Shown: piece by piece, positions 48,589-57,086 of the stretch
Position numbering within the stretch: the stretch's first letter is position 1
Layout: every line of letters starts with the position of its first letter
Origin: Acinetobacter colistiniresistens
GTDB lineage: Bacteria; Pseudomonadota; Gammaproteobacteria; Pseudomonadales; Moraxellaceae
DNA length: 64,000 bases
Assembly (NCBI RefSeq): GCF_024582815.1
Contig: NZ_CP102099.1
Span: 2,294,001-2,358,000 of the forward strand
Direction: 5' to 3'
The notes under the pieces: model-generated
The model's database searches: none
The model's input: the letters and a program-made list of their open reading frames with translations, nothing else
What the model was told of the DNA's origin: nothing
Translations under genes and position numbers: made by a program

Positions 48589-48855
48589 AGGCTTTGAATT
48601 GCAGCAGTGTAATACGACTTTTCAGGAAAATACATATCCGAAAATACCAGATAAAAAGAAATTTAGATGGCTTATTAATGATCAAAATAGCACATTAAGA
48701 TCTTTACTCAAGCTGGGGAGATCAGATAGAATCAGCGCAGTTTATGATTTTTAACATTATTTTGGTAATTTGATAAAATCATCTGCTTGTAATTTAAGTT
48801 AAATTTAACTAAGATCAGGCAGTATTCATCATATACACAATATGATTCAAGTTTA
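48589..48855. other. Intergenic region ahead of the tRNA-Met remnant
   Basis: About 270 AT-rich bases hold the divergent promoters for the acyltransferase gene and the tRNA. I see no other gene. Confidence 0.5.
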
Positions 48856-48895
<40 letters not shown>

Positions 48896-48943
48896 TCAAA
48901 AGTTACAAAAAATACCTCGCAACAATAGACAATAATAAACAAT

Positions 48944-49039
48944 AATTCGCAATAAATTTCCTCTCTAAGTCGTTAATTTAAATCACTATATTTTAAAAAT
49001 TGCACTAATTCGCAATAATATACACTAATTCGCAATAAT
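48944..49039. repeat. Three AATTCGCAATAA repeats in the attachment region
   Basis: AATTCGCAATAA occurs at 48944-48955, 49007-49018 and 49027-49038. The last two belong to a 20-base tandem unit. They lie 50-140 bases inside the prophage end and resemble integrase arm-type sites. Confidence 0.6.
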
Positions 49040-49045
49040 CTAAAT

Positions 49046-49108
49046 GCCTACAAATTGCCTACAAGTTTTTTTGTAGACTGCCTACAAAACGCCTACACGC
49101 CTACAAAG
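49046..49108. repeat. Five GCCTACA repeats in the attachment region
   Basis: GCCTACA starts at 49046, 49057, 49080, 49091 and 49099 in the same direction, at spacings of 11, 23, 11 and 8. The near-helical spacing suggests cooperative binding by the excisionase-like protein encoded next to it or by an integrase. Confidence 0.6.
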
Positions 49109-49112
49109 AAAA

Positions 49113-49135
49113 AAGCCGCTAAATGTAAGCGGCTG
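49113..49135 (-). terminator. Terminator of the excisionase-like gene
   Basis: The stem AGCCGCT/AGCGGCT overlaps the stop codon and is followed on the minus strand by a T-run. Confidence 0.7.
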
Positions 49136-49394
49136 ATGATGTACTTTCATGGAACTGTTTGGAGAAATAATCCATAGCATCTTGCTTCTTATAGAGGATA
49201 GTGCGTCCTTCTTTGCTGAATGGGATGCCTCCACCAGCGCAACGTTTTAGCTGGAACCAAGGTAAAGATTTTTTATAAACAATTGCCAAAACCTCTGGTG
49301 TGAAAGTGGCATCATTTGGAGCTGCCCAATATTTAATTGCTTCAGCAGCTTTTTCCTCAGAAGTCATTCGGTCCAACTTTGTTAAGCGTGACAT
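49119..49394 (-). CDS. Excisionase-like small HTH protein
   Basis: The 91-residue protein has a central part (VYKKSLPWFQLKRCAGGGIP, then FSKEGRTILYKKQDAMDYFS) that follows the MerR/AlpA-like HTH_17 pattern of phage excisionases. It is next to the attachment site and points toward it. A strong GGAGGAAAG precedes the ATG, which directly follows the stop of the upstream gene (TAAATG). It could direct excision or regulate early genes. No integrase is visible within the window. Confidence 0.65.
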   Translation of the reverse strand: MSRLTKLDRMTSEEKAAEAIKYWAAPNDATFTPEVLAIVYKKSLPWFQLKRCAGGGIPFSKEGRTILYKKQDAMDYFSKQFHESTSSAAYI

Positions 49395-49600
49395 TTAACT
49401 TTCCTCCGCATCCGCTTTTGGTTCTAAAACCACGCCATCATAAGTACCGTCACCCCCACAGTTTAGGCAATGTGTATAAACCCCTAAACCATCTTCATCA
49501 GGACTAAAGTTTTCAGGAAATGGCTCATCTAAAAATACTGTTCCATCGATTGGTTTGGTGTGTATATGAGGGGCTAATCCGTAATATGAGGCTATCTCGC
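49395..49600 (-). pseudogene. Phage small gene, 5' end lost at the deletion junction
   Basis: The frame encodes about 65 residues: ASYYGLAPHIHTKPIDGTVF, an acidic stretch and a CxxC segment (HCLNCGGDGTYDG). No start codon exists in the part that reads like native protein, and upstream the frame runs into DNA that encodes a helicase on the other strand. The gene is therefore probably truncated at its 5' end by the deletion near 49600. Function unknown. Confidence 0.5.
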
Positions 49601-49614
49601 GCGCTACGGATCGA

Positions 49615-50210
49615 TTGATCCAAAAGGCTGAGGCTAAGGCAAACAAGCAATACACTGGTGTGCAATTCAACCTTACTCATGTTGATCACCTGGTAGGAAT
49701 GATTCAAAAAGGTCATTTCTGTGTAGTAGGAGGTCGTCCAGGATCAGGAAAGTCAACACTTGCTCAAATGCTTGTGATCCAGACTGCAATCCAGTATCGC
49801 GAACCTGTTCTGGTGGTGTCAGCGGAGATGGATGTAGAGACCTTTACGAATCGTTGTATCTCTGCTTTGACTTCAATCCCATATGACAATATTCACAATG
49901 CTGAATTGTTTGATGGGATGTTAGGCCAATTTGCAGATGCTCAAAAGCGTTTCAGTAAACTGCCAATTCATATCGAAGATAAGCAAAAGCCAACGATAGC
50001 TGAAATCCATTCTTATGCACGTAAGGCGAAACGCAAATATAAGCGCCTTGGCTGCATTGTTATTGATTACTTGCAGTTAGTGCGTGATCCAAGCAAGAAA
50101 GACCGCTATCAAGAAGTCAGCTCAATTAGTCGTGATTTAAAAGCATTGGCGAAAGATTTTAATTGCCCAGTTATAGCATTGGCACAGCTTAATCGTGAGT
50201 CTTTACAGGC
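49615..50210 (+). pseudogene. DnaB-like replicative helicase, internal fragment
   Basis: About 200 residues of a DnaB/RecA-fold helicase are present. They include the Walker A motif (VVGGRPGSGKSTLAQML), VSAEMDVETFTNRCISAL, Walker B (GCIVIDYLQLV), H3 (SRDLKALAKDFNCPVIALAQ) and the start of H4 (LNRES). The N-terminal domain and the last ~60 residues with the arginine finger are missing. The fragment ends near 50210, where head-protein sequence begins in another frame. It cannot be a working helicase. Confidence 0.8.
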
Positions 50211-50705
50211 CTCATGCGTGATGAGGATCTGCAGAACGCCGTTGAAGATGCTATTGCTGCAAATGTACGTCTCATTCGATCTATACCAAGTCTATATTTT
50301 GATTTGATCGAGGGCGCAATTCTAACAGGGCTGCAGACTGGCCAGAGAGCAGATTTTATTAAACAAGAGATACTTAAAATTGGTAAGTCTACCGATTCAC
50401 GTGCTCTCTTAATTGCAATTGATCAGCTTGGAAAAATAAATGGGCGACTAACACAAATCAGACAGCAAAAATTAGGTATAACGCACTACACCTGGTCAAC
50501 AAGTCATGATGAGAGGGTAAGGCATTCTCATCGCCCTAGGGATGGGCTTTTATTTGCTTGGGATAATCCGCCTGATGATGGGCATCCTGGTATTCCCATT
50601 CGTTGTCGTTGTGTGGCCATACCTTATACAAAGCATTTATTTGATAAGAATGCGCCAACGCCTGAGCAGGTAATGGCAGAGCAAAATAGAAAGGATGAGA
50701 AATGA
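50211..50705 (+). pseudogene. Mu F-like minor head protein, C-terminal fragment
   Basis: The ~163 residues (from ATG 50214) match the C-terminal part of Mu F/SPP1 gp7-type head morphogenesis proteins: ANVRLIRSIPSLYFDLIEGA, GQRADFIKQEI and the cysteine/His motif region THYTWSTSHDERVRHSHRPR, with DGHPGIPIRCRCVAIP. Full proteins are much longer, so the N-terminal part was lost at the junction with the helicase fragment. The internal ATG might still allow expression of the remnant. It overlaps the next gene by four bases. Confidence 0.8.
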
Positions 50706-51913
50706 AACGTTATTTACTTCACTTAAAGCTGGGTGACTTTGCACCTGCACAATCGACAAGAACCCTCACCCCTGAGGGTTTTTTATTGTGCAAAGATGCC
50801 CGACTCGGCAAGGCACCTCAGGTACGTCAGTACTACGCTGGTGAATTTAATGGGATCGAGGGTTATACCCCTGATCAAGTCATCAATGTCTACAGTTCTG
50901 CTGAGGAGCTATTTAGACCTGAAACTATTCAAAGTTATCAAGGTGTGGATGTTACTGACAATCACCCTCCTGGTAATACAGTAAATGCAGCTACATGGAA
51001 AACTCACTCGATCGGAACACTGTCAAACGTGCGACAGGAAGGTGATTTCCTAGTAGGGGATTTGCTAATCAAAGATAGCGATGTGATCAATCAGATCCAA
51101 AGCCAAGAGCGTTTAGAGCTATCGCTAGGCTACGGCGCTGAATTGTATTTTATCAGCGGAACAGCACCAGATGGTACGCCGTACCAAGCTGAATTTAAAA
51201 ACTTCTTTGGCGATCATATTGCCCTCGTCAAATATGGCCGATGTGGTGGCGATTGCCGCATTGGTGATCAAAAACCAAATCCAAACAATATGGAGAAAAC
51301 AATGCAAATCATTGTAAACGGCATCCCTTTTGATGTGGCAGATAATTCTGCATTAGCAGCTGCCCTTAAAAAGGATCAGGACCTTTTGGCCACATTGCAG
51401 CAGGCGGCTGATGCAAAAATCAAAATCGGTGATCAGGAATTTTCAGTTTCTGAATTACCTGCAGTTCAAGCCGTGATTGATAAGGTAATTGCAGATGCAA
51501 AAGCCAATGCTGAAAAGATTACTACCCTTGAAGCGAATCAAGTCACCCCTGAAAAGCTTGAAGCATTAGCAAATGAGCGTGCAGCAGTTATCACTGATGC
51601 AAAAAAACTCAATGCAAGTGTGAAAACAGAAGGATGTTCATGTGAGCAAATTAAGCGCGAAGCCATCACAGCTAAAGCAGGCGATGCAATTGTTGGCGCA
51701 ATCTTGGGGGCAGTTACAGTTGGTGATGCTAAGCCTGAGCAAGTTGACATGGTTTTCCGTGCATTGGTTGCCACCAGTGGAACTCAAAATAAACCACACC
51801 CGCTTAATACCATCAATGCAGGAGATAGCAAAACTACCCCGCCTGCAGGTGGGGATGGCAGCCCGCAAGAACAGGGTTATGACAAAACAACAGCTTGGAA
51901 AAAAGAGATTTAA
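50702..51913 (+). CDS. DUF2213 prohead protein (protease/scaffold-like)
   Basis: The 403-residue phage protein has an N-terminal DUF2213 region (LTPEGFLLCKDARLGKAPQV; VYSSAEELFRPETIQSYQGV; then DVTDNHPPGNTVNAATWKTH). The coiled, Ala/Lys-rich C-terminal half resembles a scaffold. Proteins of this type lie between the Mu F-like protein and the capsid gene and are thought to act as prohead protease with scaffold. It starts at an ATGA overlap with the head-protein fragment. Confidence 0.8.
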   Translation: MKRYLLHLKLGDFAPAQSTRTLTPEGFLLCKDARLGKAPQVRQYYAGEFNGIEGYTPDQVINVYSSAEELFRPETIQSYQGVDVTDNHPPGNTVNAATWKTHSIGTLSNVRQEGDFLVGDLLIKDSDVINQIQSQERLELSLGYGAELYFISGTAPDGTPYQAEFKNFFGDHIALVKYGRCGGDCRIGDQKPNPNNMEKTMQIIVNGIPFDVADNSALAAALKKDQDLLATLQQAADAKIKIGDQEFSVSELPAVQAVIDKVIADAKANAEKITTLEANQVTPEKLEALANERAAVITDAKKLNASVKTEGCSCEQIKREAITAKAGDAIVGAILGAVTVGDAKPEQVDMVFRALVATSGTQNKPHPLNTINAGDSKTTPPAGGDGSPQEQGYDKTTAWKKEI

Positions 51914-51924
51914 GGAGTTTGCGA

Positions 51925-52392
51925 ATGCAACTTAATGCAAATGTCGCGCTGGTAGGGCAGCGCCTAAAAAGTACCCCTGAAGATGTTCGCTCTATGCCTA
52001 TGGCAGGTGCAGGAACATTAAATGATGGCCAAGTTGCGTGTGATGCTGGTGACGGCGTTCGTTGTGCGGCTGTAGATGGTGTATTGCGACCTGTAGGCAT
52101 CATTGTGCACCAGCACATTGGGAAAAACGGAACTGACGCGAATGGTAAAGAGGCTTACAAGCAATTCGATGTGCCTCCTGTTATGCGCGTTGGTCGAATT
52201 TGGGTGAAGCCCGCCGTGCCGATTACTGCAACAGGTGGCAAGGTTTACGTGCGTACAGCGAACGCAACAACAAATAATCCGCTGGGTTCATTGCAGACCA
52301 GTGCAACGGATGGTACCGAGTTAGTCGGTGCAACTTGGGACAGCATTTCTAGTGCTGATGGAAAGGCTATTGTTCAATTACGCGGGGCTTAA
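51925..52392 (+). CDS. Capsid cement/decoration-like protein
   Basis: The 155-residue product (NANVALVGQRLKSTPEDVRS, then GIIVHQHIG and VGRIWVKPAVPITATGGKVY) resembles structural cement proteins (gp24-like) that lie just before the capsid gene in related Acinetobacter phages. The ATG at 51925 has AAGGAG upstream. Confidence 0.7.
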   Translation: MQLNANVALVGQRLKSTPEDVRSMPMAGAGTLNDGQVACDAGDGVRCAAVDGVLRPVGIIVHQHIGKNGTDANGKEAYKQFDVPPVMRVGRIWVKPAVPITATGGKVYVRTANATTNNPLGSLQTSATDGTELVGATWDSISSADGKAIVQLRGA

Positions 52393-52395
52393 TAC

Positions 52396-53391
52396 ATGAA
52401 TCGTGAACAACTTATTAATCGAAAGCTCGCCCTGTTTGGTGGTGTAGCACCTATCATGCAGGCCCAGGTGGGCGATGCATTTAATCTTAAAAATCTGGTG
52501 ACACTACTTGTTAATTTGGAAACAAGTAATGAAATGACACCGCAAATGACAGAAGCAACCGAATATGCTTCGTATATTCCAGTGAAATCCAATTTCCCTG
52601 CAGTGGTTGGTACCAAGCATACATTACAACGTAAAAATGGTGTGGGTGAAGGTCAGGACCATAGTGGCACAGGTGACGACTTTCCATTGGCCGAGGTATT
52701 TTATGATACCGTTGACCTTGGGGTTCGTTCAGGGGCAATTGGTTATCAATATTCGATTCTAGAATTGGCCACGGCATCCCAAGCGGGTATTACTCTTGAA
52801 ACTGACAAGATCCAAGCAGCACGATTAGCATTTGAAAAGCATATGTCTCGTATTGCTTGGGTTGGTGATATCAATTCTGGATTGCGTGGCTTGTTTAACC
52901 AAATTGGTGTGAACGTTCAAACGGCTTTAAAGGCATGGGAAACAGCAACACCAGATGAGATTCTTGCCGATTTTAACGACATTTTATCTGATGCGATTGA
53001 AGCGAGTGAGTTCAATCCTTCAATCGTTCCAGATACGGTTATCCTGCCAACAAGTCTGATGCGCATTCTTACTCAACGCCGTATTGCGGCAAATTTAGAA
53101 ACCACAATTTTTGAATGGGTTTCTAAAAATAACTTACTTGCACTTGAAGGGAAAAAACTGACGATCCGAAGTACTTCACGTACCGAAAGTATGGGGGTTG
53201 GTGGCATTCGCCGTATTACAGTCTATCGCCGTGATCCTGGTTGTATTGAAATGCGCATCCCTAAAGACTTAGAGTTCTTGGCACCACAAGCAAAAGGTCT
53301 AGATCTTTTCACACCAGGTTATTACTTATATCAAGGTGTATGGCTCAAGCGTGTAGATAGCTTGCGTTATATGGATGTTCCTAAAGCTTAA
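52396..53391 (+). CDS. Major capsid protein (DUF2184 type)
   Basis: The 331-residue protein has the HK97-like capsid family pattern seen in DUF2184 proteins: EATEYASYIPVKSNFPAVVG, a long E-loop-like region, AFEKHMSRIAWVGDINSGLR, then DTVILPTSLMRILTQRR and the C-terminal FTPGYYLYQGVWLKRVDSLR. It forms the head shell. It lies between the cement-like protein and the connector genes, and a strong hairpin follows. Confidence 0.85.
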   Translation: MNREQLINRKLALFGGVAPIMQAQVGDAFNLKNLVTLLVNLETSNEMTPQMTEATEYASYIPVKSNFPAVVGTKHTLQRKNGVGEGQDHSGTGDDFPLAEVFYDTVDLGVRSGAIGYQYSILELATASQAGITLETDKIQAARLAFEKHMSRIAWVGDINSGLRGLFNQIGVNVQTALKAWETATPDEILADFNDILSDAIEASEFNPSIVPDTVILPTSLMRILTQRRIAANLETTIFEWVSKNNLLALEGKKLTIRSTSRTESMGVGGIRRITVYRRDPGCIEMRIPKDLEFLAPQAKGLDLFTPGYYLYQGVWLKRVDSLRYMDVPKA

Positions 53392-53409
53392 TTAACCAAC
53401 ATAAAAATC

Positions 53410-53450
53410 ATGACTAAATAGCCGCAATTAAGCGGCTTTAGTCATTTTTG
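53410..53450 (+). terminator. Hairpin/terminator after the capsid gene
   Basis: ATGACTAAA/TTTAGTCAT flanks an inner stem GCCGC/GCGGC, followed by TTTTT. It would reduce transcription from the capsid gene into the tail genes, as is common. Confidence 0.7.
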
Positions 53451-53461
53451 GAGCAATGAAA

Positions 53462-53812
53462 ATGCCGAAATATACATATCAGGGTGAAATGGGTCGCGTT
53501 TCTGCACGTACTGCAGTAGGTCCAATCGTACTGCCGAAAGGCGAAGAAGTAGAAATTACAGATGAGCAGCATGATGCTTTAGCCAATCATCCTGTTTTCA
53601 CAGCTTTGGAAAAGTCAGGTGTGTTAATTGTCACCGATGTTAAAAAGGCGAAATCCGGGGCTAAAGGCGGTGGTGCTGCTGCAGAAGCTGCAAAGGCAGC
53701 TGAAGAAGCAAAAATCGCTGAAATCAAAGCTGAGCTATCAAGCCTCAATGTCGAATTTGGTGAAGATGAGTCACTTAAAGATCTTCAAACCAAGTTAGAT
53801 AAAGCCAAATAA
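53462..53812 (+). CDS. Small phage protein with Ala/Lys-rich helix
   Basis: The 116-residue protein starts with a beta-rich part (YTYQGEMGRVSARTAVGPIV; then LPKGEEVEITDEQHDALANH). A Gly/Ala/Lys linker and a charged helix follow (EIKAELSSLNVEFGEDESLK). It lies where head-tail joining or head accessory proteins are encoded; the exact role is unknown. The ATG at 53462 has GGAG eight bases before it; the ATG at 53456 is only two bases from that site. Confidence 0.65.
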   Translation: MPKYTYQGEMGRVSARTAVGPIVLPKGEEVEITDEQHDALANHPVFTALEKSGVLIVTDVKKAKSGAKGGGAAAEAAKAAEEAKIAEIKAELSSLNVEFGEDESLKDLQTKLDKAK

Positions 53813-53825
53813 CTGGTGAAAATGC

Positions 53826-54311
53826 ATGAAGGTAAAAACTAGTATCATTCAGACAGGAAACTGGTTTTTTAATAAGTTGGTGTCTCAAGCAACTAAGATT
53901 ACTGGCCATGCTGAAGTGGGGGTGTTCGGTGGTAAACCGAGAATCACAGACTTAAAGCATGGTGGTAAGCGTTCAATTGATATGGCTGATTTAGCAGCAA
54001 TCCATGAATTTGGTGCACCTGGTAAAAATATTCCTGAGCGTTCTTTCCTTCGTGCAAGTTTACAGCTAAACCAGGGTAAATACAGTCAGTACCTTTTAGG
54101 GCAATTAAAACCAATGCTTTTGGGTAAAACCTCGATGGCAGCTACATGGCAATTCTTGGGGCAAGAGGCTCAGGCTGATGTTCAAAGTTACATGATTAAC
54201 GGAAAGTTTGTTCCGCTTAAGCCAAAAACAATTAAACGAAAAGGCAGTAGCAAGCCTTTAATTGATACTGGCCAACTACGCCAATCAGTCACTTATAGAG
54301 TGGTGAAATAA
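53826..54311 (+). CDS. Neck/tail-completion protein (HK97 gp10 / virion morphogenesis type)
   Basis: The 161-residue protein has the pattern IHEFGAPGKNIPERSFLRAS, typical of gp10-like and gpG-like tail completion proteins, and ends with LIDTGQLRQSVTYRV. It would connect head and tail. Its stop abuts the next ATG. Confidence 0.75.
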   Translation: MKVKTSIIQTGNWFFNKLVSQATKITGHAEVGVFGGKPRITDLKHGGKRSIDMADLAAIHEFGAPGKNIPERSFLRASLQLNQGKYSQYLLGQLKPMLLGKTSMAATWQFLGQEAQADVQSYMINGKFVPLKPKTIKRKGSSKPLIDTGQLRQSVTYRVVK

Positions 54312-54698
54312 ATGGGCTATTTATCCCGTGAAGAATTGATAGCGCGGTTCGGTGACAATGAGATAGTAAAGCTTGAACGCAATATTGCACGCACTGACGG
54401 AGAACACCCACCAACGTCAGAAAAAGCCATTTCAGATGCTGAAGAAATGGTAAACGGCTATATTGCTGTTCAATACCCTTTACCATTACCCAGCACAACA
54501 GAACCTGTAAAAAGAGCTGTTGCTGTGATTGCGCGTTATTTCTTATACAAAGACAGGCCAACTGAAATCGTCCGGCAAGATTATGAGGATGCAATTAGTT
54601 GGCTAAAGCAGATTGCAACAAGTAAGGCAGTTCTGATTTTTCCTGTAGCTGATGATCAGCCGCAGCGGATGGTTGGAACGGGAATTTTTGTGGTGTAA
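54312..54698 (+). CDS. Head-tail connector (DUF1320, Mu gp36-like)
   Basis: The 128-residue protein matches DUF1320: YLSREELIARFGDNEIVKLE, then DAEEMVNGYIAVQYPLPLPS, then VKRAVAVIARYFLYKDRPTE. Such proteins are connectors of the gp6/gp36 type. It starts one base after the previous stop. Confidence 0.82.
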   Translation: MGYLSREELIARFGDNEIVKLERNIARTDGEHPPTSEKAISDAEEMVNGYIAVQYPLPLPSTTEPVKRAVAVIARYFLYKDRPTEIVRQDYEDAISWLKQIATSKAVLIFPVADDQPQRMVGTGIFVV

Positions 54699-54700
54699 CT

Positions 54701-55144
54701 ATGACAGCAATTAATGACTATTTTGCAGTAGAGCCGCTATTGGTTGAAAGACTTCAAACAGAAATGCCCGAGATTTTGGATGTTAACACCCCATTTACAA
54801 TCGAAACAATGCTCGAAGGTACTAATAATGCGCCGTCAATCAGTGTTATCTATTTTGATGATCGAGTGGGTGAAAGTGCCAGCAATGGAAGTTCTGCAAC
54901 CATTTTTCAGCAATGGTTAGTAGTGCTGTGCATTCGGGATGCTGAGGCTCAACTGCAAAATACAAACACACTTCGTAAAGAAGCAGATCCATTTATTCGG
55001 AAGCTCTTGGATACACTGCAGGGATTTAATCCTCAAGTGCCAGGATATCGAATGTTCAAACGAGCGAATTCACCGGTGCGAATTGGTAATTCACCTGGCT
55101 TTGCTTATTTCCCTTTTATGTTTGAAATTCAAGTTTTCACATGA
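54701..55144 (+). CDS. Tail terminator-like protein (DUF1834, Mu gp37-like)
   Basis: The 147-residue protein has the size and order of Mu gp37-type tail terminators, with ISVIYFDDRVGESASNGSSA and QWLVVLCIRDAEAQLQNTNT. It would sit between connector and tail tube and cap the tail. Assigned by order as well as sequence. Confidence 0.7.
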   Translation: MTAINDYFAVEPLLVERLQTEMPEILDVNTPFTIETMLEGTNNAPSISVIYFDDRVGESASNGSSATIFQQWLVVLCIRDAEAQLQNTNTLRKEADPFIRKLLDTLQGFNPQVPGYRMFKRANSPVRIGNSPGFAYFPFMFEIQVFT

Positions 55145-55151
55145 GGTATTC

Positions 55152-55361
55152 ATGACCAAGCAATATAAAGCATTAAAGCCTGTTGGCCGTTGGGCTGAGG
55201 GCGAGACAATTGGAGCCTTGCCGATTGCGCAAATCCTCCAATTAGAAAGTGACGGAATTATCAAAGCAATTGAGGAAAAAGCTTCAGTAGAGCAGATCCC
55301 CAAAGCAGAGGTAAAACAACCAAACAAAAAACAGGTAGGGGAAAACAATGTCGAAGCCTGA
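55152..55361 (+). CDS. Small phage protein
   Basis: The 69-residue protein (ATG 55152, GAGG upstream) begins KQYKALKPVGRWAEGETIGA and ends in a Lys/Gln-rich tail. Short proteins of this kind often lie before the tail tube gene; function unknown. It overlaps the tail tube gene by 14 bases. Confidence 0.6.
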   Translation: MTKQYKALKPVGRWAEGETIGALPIAQILQLESDGIIKAIEEKASVEQIPKAEVKQPNKKQVGENNVEA

Positions 55362-56094
55362 TTTACTCTCGCTACAAGGCGAACTGCATTTAGCAAAATA
55401 CGTTAATGGTGTACCAGGTCCATTATTAGCAATTGGCAACATGCCATCTTTAAAATTGAAGATTACATCAGATAAAACTGATCATTTTGATAGTCGCTAT
55501 GGCTATCGCGCCAAGGACGCAACGTTATACAAGCAGACTGGTGTCGAAATTGATGGTGAGCTTGATACAGTGAACAAAGATAGTCTTGCACTTGTCATGA
55601 GTGGTAAGAGCCTTGAAATCCCGTCAAAAACTATTACTGATGTTTCATTAGGGACGATTACAGTTGGCTCAATGATTGACCTTGGTCTGCGTAATCTAAC
55701 TGGTGTTACTTTTAAAGACAGTGCCGATGCTGCTATTGATGCAAGCAAGTATGTTCTTGATTCAGTATTTGGCACTGTAACTTTTGTTGAAACAGTTACT
55801 GGTGCAGTGAAGTGGTCAGGTACCGCAGCTGCAAAAACACGGACAGTGATTGCCAATAATATTGGTACTGAGTACAAGGCATTGTTCAAAGGCATTGATA
55901 CTTACACTGGCGATAAAGTTGTTGTCGAGCTGCATCGTTTAACCTTCTCACCTGAAACAGAGTTCGACCTGATCAATGAGGATTTTAATAAGTTCTCAAT
56001 CTCAGGCGATACGATCGCAGACAATAGCAAAGCGAATGATGCAGAGCTAAGTGTTTTCGGTCACATTGAACGTTTCAAAGTAACTACACCGTAA
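55348..56094 (+). CDS. Major tail tube protein
   Basis: The 248-residue protein has the beta-sandwich pattern of siphovirus/Mu-like tube proteins: LLAIGNMPSLKLKITSDKTD, then TLYKQTGVEIDGELDTVNKD and a C-terminal segment rich in strands. It polymerises into the tail tube. A large hairpin follows. No sheath gene is present, which supports a non-contractile tail. Confidence 0.78.
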   Translation: MSKPDLLSLQGELHLAKYVNGVPGPLLAIGNMPSLKLKITSDKTDHFDSRYGYRAKDATLYKQTGVEIDGELDTVNKDSLALVMSGKSLEIPSKTITDVSLGTITVGSMIDLGLRNLTGVTFKDSADAAIDASKYVLDSVFGTVTFVETVTGAVKWSGTAAAKTRTVIANNIGTEYKALFKGIDTYTGDKVVVELHRLTFSPETEFDLINEDFNKFSISGDTIADNSKANDAELSVFGHIERFKVTTP

Positions 56095-56104
56095 AACAGA
56101 ACTT

Positions 56105-56144
56105 ACAGGCACAGGGGCGCATAAGCGTCTTTTTTTGTGCCTGT
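56105..56144 (+). terminator. Hairpin after the tail tube gene
   Basis: ACAGGCACA (56105-56113) and TGTGCCTGT (56136-56144) pair perfectly and enclose a smaller GGCGC/GCGTC hairpin followed by seven Ts. A terminator or attenuator after a highly expressed gene. Confidence 0.65.
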
Positions 56145-56163
56145 ACCTTTCAGGATTCTTTCT

Positions 56164-56730
56164 ATGAATGACTTCTTTCTAGCGAACAATGAATCATTGC
56201 CCCATGTTTTTGTTGACCATGAAATCCATATATTACAGATCCAAGTGAAGAACTTGGAACGATTCGCCATATATGCCAATGACATTAAAAACTCATTGGA
56301 AAGTTATTCAATAGAAACAATTACGCCGTTAATTGAGCCTCAATTGCTTAATATCATGGGTTTGTGCTCACTGGTTGCGGATATTAGCCCAGATCAGTTT
56401 ATAAAGCACACGGCGCAAATCAGCGCGATTGCTGAGCTTGTTTTAAAGATCATCCAAGTGAACGATGCATTTTTTAAAAAAGAAGAACGGCGCAATCGTT
56501 CAAGAGATGAGGCTGATAACCCAAGTTGGTTTTATGCTTTTGCATATTTGGTGAGGAATGGCCACCGGCACGATGATCTTATGAATCTGACTTATGGGGC
56601 ATTTTTGCAGTACTTAAAAGAAGCACAAGCTTTAGAACGACAGCAAATCAAATCCTACGCCGTGGCAACGCGTGTTGCGAACAATACTGATAGAAGTGGA
56701 TTTGAAAAATATTTGAAGCAGTTAGATTAA
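56164..56730 (+). CDS. Tail assembly chaperone-like protein
   Basis: The 188-residue protein is helical (HEIHILQIQVKNLERFAIYA; FIKHTAQISAIAELVLKIIQ). It ends in a region (FAYLVRNGHRHDDLMNLTYG; AFLQYLKEAQALERQQIKSY) like phage tail chaperones, which lie between tube and tape measure genes. I find no overlapping second frame that would suggest a programmed frameshift. The ATG at 56164 gives the family-like start; AGGATT lies upstream. Confidence 0.65.
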   Translation: MNDFFLANNESLPHVFVDHEIHILQIQVKNLERFAIYANDIKNSLESYSIETITPLIEPQLLNIMGLCSLVADISPDQFIKHTAQISAIAELVLKIIQVNDAFFKKEERRNRSRDEADNPSWFYAFAYLVRNGHRHDDLMNLTYGAFLQYLKEAQALERQQIKSYAVATRVANNTDRSGFEKYLKQLD

Positions 56731-56798
56731 AAACTATTTTGATGACTTAAAATCCGCCTTTTGATAAATTATGTGCAATATAACAAATGGTTTGAATT

Positions 56799-57080
56799 AT
56801 GAAGTATTTAATATTAGGGGTTATTTCAATTTTCATCTCAGCAAATGTTCTTGCTCACGATACGCGCTCTATTAGAACAACAACGGAAGCGGTATTTATA
56901 GGTGATACTGAAGAGAGCATGATTTCTAAACTAGGGCGATCAAAGCCACGTTATTTTGTATATAACGAAAACGGCGTAGTATGTGCTGCAACTGAATATA
57001 AATATGAAATCGATATGTCTTTGTATACAGTTATAGTATGTGGGAAAAAAGTTTTAAAGATTGATGTGACTTCTAGGTGA
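56799..57080 (+). CDS. Small secreted accessory protein in the tail operon
   Basis: The 93-residue protein has a signal peptide (MKYLILGVISIFISANVLA) and a mature part with GDTEESMISKLGRSKPRYFV, a pattern also seen in DUF2845-type proteins. It is out of place among tail genes and is a likely lysogenic-conversion (moron) gene. It may act in the periplasm of the lysogen. Function unknown. Confidence 0.6.
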   Translation: MKYLILGVISIFISANVLAHDTRSIRTTTEAVFIGDTEESMISKLGRSKPRYFVYNENGVVCAATEYKYEIDMSLYTVIVCGKKVLKIDVTSR

Positions 57081-57086
57081 TAAAAA

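Noticed and set aside
48944..49108. Repeat clusters as a CRISPR array
   Set aside because: Repeats are 7-12 bases with irregular short spacing and no cas genes; attachment-site repeats explain them better.
49615..50307. A working helicase or RecA-like defence ATPase
   Set aside because: The N-terminal domain and arginine-finger region are missing and the frame runs into head-protein DNA read out of frame.
56164..56730. Programmed -1 frameshift in the tail chaperone gene
   Set aside because: No overlapping downstream frame or slippery heptamer with a second domain was seen.
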